A stretch of 64,000 nucleotides of DNA, from the NCBI RefSeq assembly GCF_040649515.1, contig NZ_JBEZFP010000015.1:1-64000 (forward strand). Reading direction: 5' to 3'. Positions 58,934 to 64,000 of the stretch are shown piece by piece. The stretch comes from Yinghuangia elevatio (lineage in GTDB: Bacteria > Actinomycetota > Actinomycetes > Streptomycetales > Streptomycetaceae). Every line of letters starts with the position of its first letter. The first letter of the stretch is position 1. The notes below the pieces were generated by a model. The model was given only the letters and a program-made list of their open reading frames with translations, had not been told where the DNA came from and did not search any database. A program made the translations under genes and the position numbers.

Positions 58934-61162
58934 ATGGCGGCGTGGGCGCGGTGGTGTCTCAGACACCGATGGGCGGTGGTGCTGCTCTGGGTGGCCGCCC
59001 TGTTCGGCACGGTCGGCGCGAGCGTGGTGGCGGGCAGCGCGTACTCGAACGTCTTCAGCCTGCCGGGCACCGGGTCGTCGGACGCGTACGACCGGATGCG
59101 TGCGGCCTTCCCGGACCGCTCCGGCGACGTCGACACCATCGTGTGGCAGGTCGACGAGGGACGGACGGTCCACGACCCCGCGGTCCGCGAGCGGATGTCC
59201 GCGGCGCTGGCGGACATCTCCCGGATGCCCGACGTGGGCCGTGTGGTGGGTCCGTACGAGCCGGAGGGCGCCGGCCAGGTCAGCGCCGACGGCCGCATCG
59301 CGTACGCCCAGGTCACCTTCGTCCTCCAGGTCTACGAACTGGACGAGGCCGACACCGAGAAGGTGATCGACCGGGCCAAGGACGCACGCACCGAGGGACT
59401 GCGCGTCGAACTGGGCGGCCAGGCAATCGCCTTCGCCCAGCAGCCGCCGACCGGTCTGGCCGAGGGGGTCGGCGTGCTCGCGGCCGGGGTGATCCTGTTT
59501 TTCGCGTTCGGATCGCTGTTCGCGATGCTTCTGCCCCTGCTCAACGGCATCTTCGCGGTCGGCACCGGCTTCGCCGGGATCATGCTGCTCAGCCATGTCG
59601 TCGACATCCCGGATGTCGCCTCGCTGCTGGGCAGCCTGATCGGCCTCGGCGTCGCGATCGACTACGCGCTGTTCATCGTCACGCGGCACCGCAACGGGCT
59701 CAAGGCGGGCCTCACTCCGGAGGAAGCCGCGGTCCGGGCGCTCGACACGTCGGGCCGCGCGGTGCTGTTCGCTGGCGGCACCGTGTGTGTCGCGCTGCTG
59801 TCGCTCTTCGCGGTGGACATCGACTTCCTGAACGGCATCGCGATCGCCACCACGCTGATCGTGCTGCTGAGCGTGCTCGCGGCGGCCACCCTGCTCCCTG
59901 CGATGTTGGGTCTGCTCGGGCCCCGCACCCTCAGCCGCCGTGAACGCCGGGCCCTGGCGGCCGCTTCCGGCGACGAGAGGGCCCAACTCGGCGACGACGA
60001 GGCAGGCCGCGGCGCGGTGCGCTGGGCCTCGTGGGTGCAACGCCGTCCGCGCCTGCTGGGCGCCGTCGCGATCGCCGTGATGGCGGCTCTGGCGATTCCG
60101 GTGTTCGGGCTGCGACTGGGTGCCAACGACCAGGGGAACCAGCGGCCTTCGCAGACGGTGCGGCAGGCGTACGACCTGTTGGCGGAGGGTTTCGGCCCCG
60201 GCTTCAACGGCCCGCTGCTGATGGTGGCGGAACTCGGTGGCGAGCGGGACCGACAGGCACTGGACACCCTGGTCGAGGAGGTACGCCGCACTCCCGGCGT
60301 GGTCCGCGCCGTCGAAATGCCGGTGCCCGCCGACCTGTCCGGCCTGGCGGCGTCGACCCGTGTGATCGAGGTCGTGCCGACGACGTCGCCGCAGGCCAAG
60401 GCGACCGACAAGCTGATCGACCGGCTGCGCGACCACACCGTGCCGAACGCGGCGGCGGGCAGCACACTCAAGGTGCACATCGGCGGGGACACCGCGGTGC
60501 AGAAGGACTTCGCGGCGGTGATCGGCGACCGCCTGCCGGCCTTCATCGCGCTGATCATCGGACTCGGCGCGCTGCTGATGCTGGTGGCGTTCCGCAGCCT
60601 GCTGGTGCCGCTGACCTCCGCCGTCATGAACCTCCTCGCGGCGGGCGCGTCGTTCGGCCTGCTGGTGATGGTCTTCCAGTGGGGCTGGGGCATGGACCTG
60701 CTGGGCCTCGGCAAGGAAGGGCCGATCGTGTCCTTCCTGCCGGTGATCATGCTGCCGCTGCTGTTCGGGCTGTCCATGGACTACCAGGTGTTCCTGGTCA
60801 GCCGCATGCACGAGGAGTGGGTGCACACGAAGGACAACTCCCGTGCGGTGCGCGCCGGTCAGGCCGCAACGGGACGCGTCATCAACTGCGCGGCGCTCAT
60901 CATGATCTGCGTCTTCAGCTCGTTCGTCCTGAGCGGCGACCGCGAGGGCATGATGGCGGGGCTCGGACTCGCCGGTGCGGTGGCGCTCGACGCGTTCCTG
61001 CTCCGCATGGTGCTGGTTCCGGCGGTCATGCACCTGTTCGGCAAGGCCAATTGGTGGCTGCCGCAGTGGCTCGACAAGCGTCTGCCGCACCTGGCCGTCG
61101 ACCCGCCGGACAAGCCGCTGGCGTCGCCGCTGCCGGAACCGGTCGGTGCCGGGGAGCGCTGA
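58934..61162 (+). CDS. MMPL-family RND exporter
   Basis: A 742-residue transporter. ATG 58934 follows GGAAGGGGA. Helix 1 is WAVVLLWVAALFGTVGASVVAG. The first outer loop contains VFSLPGTGSSDAYDRMRAAFP, where mycobacterial-type MMPL proteins have the equivalent GTES/SQ motif. Helix 4 GLGVAIDYALFIVTRHRNGL and helix 10 FGLSMDYQVFLVSRMHEEW carry the paired Asp-Tyr relay residues. The protein ends in a short cytoplasmic tail after LVPAVMHLFGKANWWLPQWLD, the standard MMPL ending. It is divergent from the OmpR-type two-component system, the likely regulator. Confidence 0.93.
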   Translation: MAAWARWCLRHRWAVVLLWVAALFGTVGASVVAGSAYSNVFSLPGTGSSDAYDRMRAAFPDRSGDVDTIVWQVDEGRTVHDPAVRERMSAALADISRMPDVGRVVGPYEPEGAGQVSADGRIAYAQVTFVLQVYELDEADTEKVIDRAKDARTEGLRVELGGQAIAFAQQPPTGLAEGVGVLAAGVILFFAFGSLFAMLLPLLNGIFAVGTGFAGIMLLSHVVDIPDVASLLGSLIGLGVAIDYALFIVTRHRNGLKAGLTPEEAAVRALDTSGRAVLFAGGTVCVALLSLFAVDIDFLNGIAIATTLIVLLSVLAAATLLPAMLGLLGPRTLSRRERRALAAASGDERAQLGDDEAGRGAVRWASWVQRRPRLLGAVAIAVMAALAIPVFGLRLGANDQGNQRPSQTVRQAYDLLAEGFGPGFNGPLLMVAELGGERDRQALDTLVEEVRRTPGVVRAVEMPVPADLSGLAASTRVIEVVPTTSPQAKATDKLIDRLRDHTVPNAAAGSTLKVHIGGDTAVQKDFAAVIGDRLPAFIALIIGLGALLMLVAFRSLLVPLTSAVMNLLAAGASFGLLVMVFQWGWGMDLLGLGKEGPIVSFLPVIMLPLLFGLSMDYQVFLVSRMHEEWVHTKDNSRAVRAGQAATGRVINCAALIMICVFSSFVLSGDREGMMAGLGLAGAVALDAFLLRMVLVPAVMHLFGKANWWLPQWLDKRLPHLAVDPPDKPLASPLPEPVGAGER

Positions 61163-61213
61163 CGGCTTCCACCGAAGGGCGCGACGGCGCGGCCGAGCGG
61201 AAGCAGGACGGCA

Positions 61214-62737
61214 CTACCGCCGTGAGCGGTGCTCCGCCCACGCGGTGGCGAGCATTTCGACGCCTTCCGCGAGGACCGGTTCCGGCCAGCCGAAGCTGAG
61301 CCGGATCCGGTCCGCGGCAGCGGTGCCGCCCGGCGGCCCGAACACCGCTCCCGGCGACACGGCCACGCCGTGCCGCCGGGCGGTGTCGGCGAAGGCCTCA
61401 CCGTCCGCGCCCGGGAGACGTACCCACAACGACATCCCGCCCGCGGGCAAAGACCAGGACCATTCCGGCAGTTGCCCGGCCAGCAGGTCGGCCAGGTGGT
61501 CTCGGCGTACGCGCAGGTCCCGCCGCCAGGCGTCGCGCCGCCCGGCGGCGCCCGGATCGGCGAGGAGCGCGACGGCCAACCGCTGGTCGAGCGCCGAAGT
61601 GGCCAGGTCGGTACGCCTCTTCGCCTGCACGAACCGCGCGAACACCGGTTCGTGGGCGGCGATCCAGCCCACCCGCAGGCCGCCCCACATCGTCTTGGAC
61701 AACGAGCCCAGGCACACCGTGTGGTCGGGAGCGTAGGCCGCCGCCGACGGCACGGGCGGCGGCGGTCCGTCGGTGAGCACCAGGTCGGCCAGCGAGCGGT
61801 CCTCGACCAGGAGCGTGTCGGCCTCCCGGGCGACCGAGGCCAACGCGCGCACGCGCCGGTCCGCGGCCACGGCACCCGTCGGGTTGTGCACGGGCATGGT
61901 GAACGCGAAGGCCGGGCGGTGCCGTTCCACGGCCTCGGCGAAAGCGTCGGGCGACCATCCGTACCGGTCCCCGGGCACGATCACCGGCACGCCGCCGAAG
62001 CGCTCGACCGCGGCGAGCAGTCCGGGGTACGTCACCTGCTCCACCAGGACCCGGTCGCCCGGTGCGAGCAGCGTGTCGGCGGTCAGGTGCAGCGCCTGCT
62101 GCGCGCCCGCGACGACGAGCACCCGGTCGGGGCCGTAGCCGGGCGGCGCGGGGTGCTCGGCGAGCAGCTCGCGGAGCCGGGTCTCGCCGAGCAGGCCGTA
62201 TCCGTCGGCCGGGTGCACGTCGAGCAGGTCCTCGACGGTCAGGTCGAGGCGCGGCAGCAGCGACGCGTCGGGCACCACCGACTTGGCGAGGTCGACGACG
62301 ACCGTGCCCTCGCGGATCCAGCGGCTGAAGATCGGCTCCGGGGTGTCGGCCGAGGGGTCGCGGCGCGACGCGGAGCCGGTATGCGGGTCGGCCCCGGGGC
62401 CGGTGCCGGTGTCAGGGGCGCCATCGGGGCCGGACCCGGGTGGCGGCGGCGGGTCCACGGCCGCGACCGGGCGTACGTACGTCCCACTGCCGTGCCGCCG
62501 TTCGACGAGCCCGTCCGCCGCAAGTTGGTCCAGCGCCGAGGCGACCGTGCCCCGGCTCATGCCGAGTGCCGCGCCGAGCGCACGCTCGGAGGGCAGCCGG
62601 GTCTCCGCCAGGAGATCGCCCGAACGGACCAGCGACGCCAGCGCGTCGGCCAGCCGCTCGCCGCGCGACCGGCGCTCGTTGCGGCGGGGCCGACGCAGCC
62701 GCTCGCCGACGAGCATGGCGAACCGTTCGACGTCCAC
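61214..62737 (-). CDS. MocR-type regulator (GntR helix-turn-helix fused to aminotransferase fold)
   Basis: A 507-residue fusion. GTG 62737 is eight bases after GAAGGAG. The GntR winged helix (about 25-95) reads LADALASLVRSGDLLAETRLPSERALGAALGMSRGTVASALDQLAADGLVERRHGSGTYVRP. A Gly/Pro/Asp linker (about 95-140) leads to a class I aminotransferase domain with the PLP lysine in CLGSLSKTMWGGLRVGW and FTMPVHNPTGAVAADRR. MocR/PdxR-type proteins bind PLP and usually regulate a nearby transporter or PLP-synthesis gene. No pdx gene is visible; the convergent MMPL gene at 58934 is its nearest neighbour. Confidence 0.91.
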   Translation of the reverse strand: MDVERFAMLVGERLRRPRRNERRSRGERLADALASLVRSGDLLAETRLPSERALGAALGMSRGTVASALDQLAADGLVERRHGSGTYVRPVAAVDPPPPPGSGPDGAPDTGTGPGADPHTGSASRRDPSADTPEPIFSRWIREGTVVVDLAKSVVPDASLLPRLDLTVEDLLDVHPADGYGLLGETRLRELLAEHPAPPGYGPDRVLVVAGAQQALHLTADTLLAPGDRVLVEQVTYPGLLAAVERFGGVPVIVPGDRYGWSPDAFAEAVERHRPAFAFTMPVHNPTGAVAADRRVRALASVAREADTLLVEDRSLADLVLTDGPPPPVPSAAAYAPDHTVCLGSLSKTMWGGLRVGWIAAHEPVFARFVQAKRRTDLATSALDQRLAVALLADPGAAGRRDAWRRDLRVRRDHLADLLAGQLPEWSWSLPAGGMSLWVRLPGADGEAFADTARRHGVAVSPGAVFGPPGGTAAADRIRLSFGWPEPVLAEGVEMLATAWAEHRSRR

Positions 62738-62873
62738 GCCTGCCACTCCTTCTCCGGTGCCGTCGCACGTCGGGCGCGACGGGTCCAGTCTGTGGCAAGC
62801 GGGCCGGGTCGACGCGCGCCGGGTGGCCGGGCACGCGGTCGGCGGAGGTCGGTCGGGCCGGCCCGGTTCCGGG

Positions 62874-63830
62874 TCAGCGTGCGCCGGGCGGCAGGTCCGG
62901 CCCCGGGTCCGGCCGGTCCTCGGTGCCGTCGCTGACGTCCACGAAGAAGCCGGTCATCTGCACGGGTTCGCCGGACGCGTCGAGCGTCACCTCGCCCACC
63001 ACGGCGACGGTGCGCACGCTTCCGTCGGCGAGCAGGAGGCGGTGCCGCGAGGTGAAGGGCTCGCCGCCGACCCGGGCTGCCGAGGAGACCTCGGGCCGCG
63101 GCTCGGCCACTTCCTCGGCCACTCCCTCGGCCGTGACGTCGTCCGGATGGCGCAGGCCGAGGTCCCCCTCCGTGGAACTCGCCGGGTGACCCGAGGTGTC
63201 GGGTGCGTGCGGCCGCAAGGCACAGGGCTTGGGGGAGCCGCCGGGGCCGGCGCGCTCGCACTCGGTCGTACCCGCAAGCCCCTGCAACGCCGCGAGCGTG
63301 CGGGCCAGGCGTCGCGGACCAGGCAGGATCCGGAAGAGAGGGCCGAGGACCAGATCGGTGCTGGGCCGCACACTGCCCGGCGCGAGGCCGAGGATGCGGT
63401 AGGTCTCGGGAGACCACCACCAGGCGTCCGTACGCAGGTTCCAGGTGTACGAGCCGGTCGCCGTCCCGGCGTCGGCGTCCAGGGCCGGCAGCACGCGGCG
63501 CGGCACCGGCAGGATATCGGTGAGCCCGGTGACCTCCAGGAGGCGCACCACGCGCGGTCCGGCGGCCAGTACGTCGAGGCCACCGCCCGCGTCCTGGGCC
63601 TGGCGGCGCACCCGTAACAGCATGTGGATGCCGCTGGAGTCCATGAACTCGACGGATCCGAGGTCGACCTCGATCCGTACGCGCCCGTCCGCGATCTGCC
63701 GGACCATCAGGTCCTCGATGCGCGGTCCGCTGTCCATGTCGATCTCACCGCCCACGTGCACACGTGCGCGGTCGGGTGCGGGGACCGTGACCCGCACCCT
63801 GAACAGGGGCGGATTGGCGCCCGTGGTCAC
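62874..63830 (-). CDS. STAS domain fused to a PAS-like domain
   Basis: A 318-residue cytosolic protein. GTG 63830 is six bases after GAGGAGG. Residues about 8-105 form a STAS (anti-sigma-factor antagonist) domain with ARVHVGGEIDMDSGPRIEDLM and the serine pair in VEFMDSSGIHMLLRVRR, where anti-anti-sigma factors are phosphorylated. A PAS_3-type domain follows: GSYTWNLRTDAWWWSPETYRILGL and, after an insert of roughly 60 residues, RHPDDVTAEG and HRLLLADGSVRTVAVVGEVTLDASGEPVQMTGFFVDVSD. The insert has four leucine/arginine-rich helix turns and two cysteines. The fusion suggests ligand- or redox-sensing input to a partner-switching sigma factor circuit. Confidence 0.8.
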   Translation of the reverse strand: MTTGANPPLFRVRVTVPAPDRARVHVGGEIDMDSGPRIEDLMVRQIADGRVRIEVDLGSVEFMDSSGIHMLLRVRRQAQDAGGGLDVLAAGPRVVRLLEVTGLTDILPVPRRVLPALDADAGTATGSYTWNLRTDAWWWSPETYRILGLAPGSVRPSTDLVLGPLFRILPGPRRLARTLAALQGLAGTTECERAGPGGSPKPCALRPHAPDTSGHPASSTEGDLGLRHPDDVTAEGVAEEVAEPRPEVSSAARVGGEPFTSRHRLLLADGSVRTVAVVGEVTLDASGEPVQMTGFFVDVSDGTEDRPDPGPDLPPGAR

Positions 63831-64000
63831 CAGGGGCCTCCTCAGGTGTGTACCGGTGCTTTCTCGTGCCGGGCGGCGCGCGCCGAAGGCGGTCGGCACG
63901 CACGGGCGGGTCGGGCGGGTGGGTCGGGACGGACAGACCTGTGGCGGCAGGGCTCGGTGACGGGCCTGATGCTACGCCTGATCAGGGCCGCACAGATGTA

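Noticed and set aside
56440..59316. A 958-codon frame that would fuse the histidine kinase to upstream sequence
   Set aside because: The sequence before Met at 58059 is a shadow of the OmpR-type regulator gene; the kinase starts at the regulator stop.
18696..61162. Recent duplication of the three MMPL genes or of the NarL-type two-component systems
   Set aside because: Apart from family motifs their sequences differ throughout, so they are distinct lineages and not recent copies.
61214..62737. Separate GntR regulator and aminotransferase genes
   Set aside because: Both domains are in one uninterrupted frame with a linker, the standard MocR architecture.

Overview
The window is very GC-rich (clearly above 70% by eye). 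Its genes use G or C in almost every third codon position, and it has actinomycete hallmarks: a cvn 'conservon', MMPL exporters, many two-component systems, a MocR regulator, and GTG starts that overlap the preceding stop. It reads as chromosomal DNA of a Streptomyces-like filamentous actinomycete (Streptomycetaceae or a close relative). The species cannot be fixed from the sequence alone.

Layout. 1-8060: an MFS exporter under an operator-overlapped promoter, an acyl-CoA ligase, and a giant PAS/pseudokinase/receiver protein. 7967-9268: tRNA-Ser(GCT) and tRNA-Arg(ACG), each with a terminator, separated by a striking C-rich spacer and followed by short direct repeats and a 5'-truncated oxidoreductase. 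9463-16218: FAD monooxygenase translationally coupled to an unusual membrane protein, LysR/RidA pair, DUF6069 membrane protein, quinone oxidoreductase, esterase. 16203-22655: acyl-CoA ligase/TetR pair, MMPL/TetR pair with a 13-bp-periodic operator, VOC protein. 22704-27263: ABC exporter followed by a NarL-type two-component system and an esterase, sharing a 14-nt motif. 27304-31222: complete conservon cvnABCD. 31373-40502: MFS exporter; MMPL-histidine kinase-response regulator operon; TetR, FMN reductase and MFS exporter with a 21-bp-periodic tandem operator. 40588-46957: lipoprotein, FMN reductase, DUF2277, HxlR/thiolase pair, CAAX-protease remnant, PucR-type regulator, HSL-type esterase. 46958-47857: a poorly coding stretch with a minisatellite, nested palindromes and gene fragments. 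47858-53401: acyltransferase and secreted hydrolase, a 38-residue proline-rich peptide coupled to a PIMT-like methyltransferase, hydrolase/AraC pair. 53368-64000: NarL-type two-component system, class IV aminotransferase, OmpR-type two-component system divergent from an MMPL transporter, MocR regulator, STAS-PAS protein.

Together the region is accessory in flavour: efflux (three MFS, three MMPL, one ABC), each transporter next to its own regulator, plus acyl-CoA, esterase and redox functions. There is no integrase, transposase, CRISPR array or large biosynthetic assembly line. The most novel-looking items are the short peptide plus methyltransferase pair (50242-51458), the protein at 10602-12176 with two internal repeats behind a dihydroorotate-dehydrogenase-like head, the pseudokinase hybrid (3952-7818), the periodic operators, and a set of short intergenic minisatellites, several with a 14-bp period.
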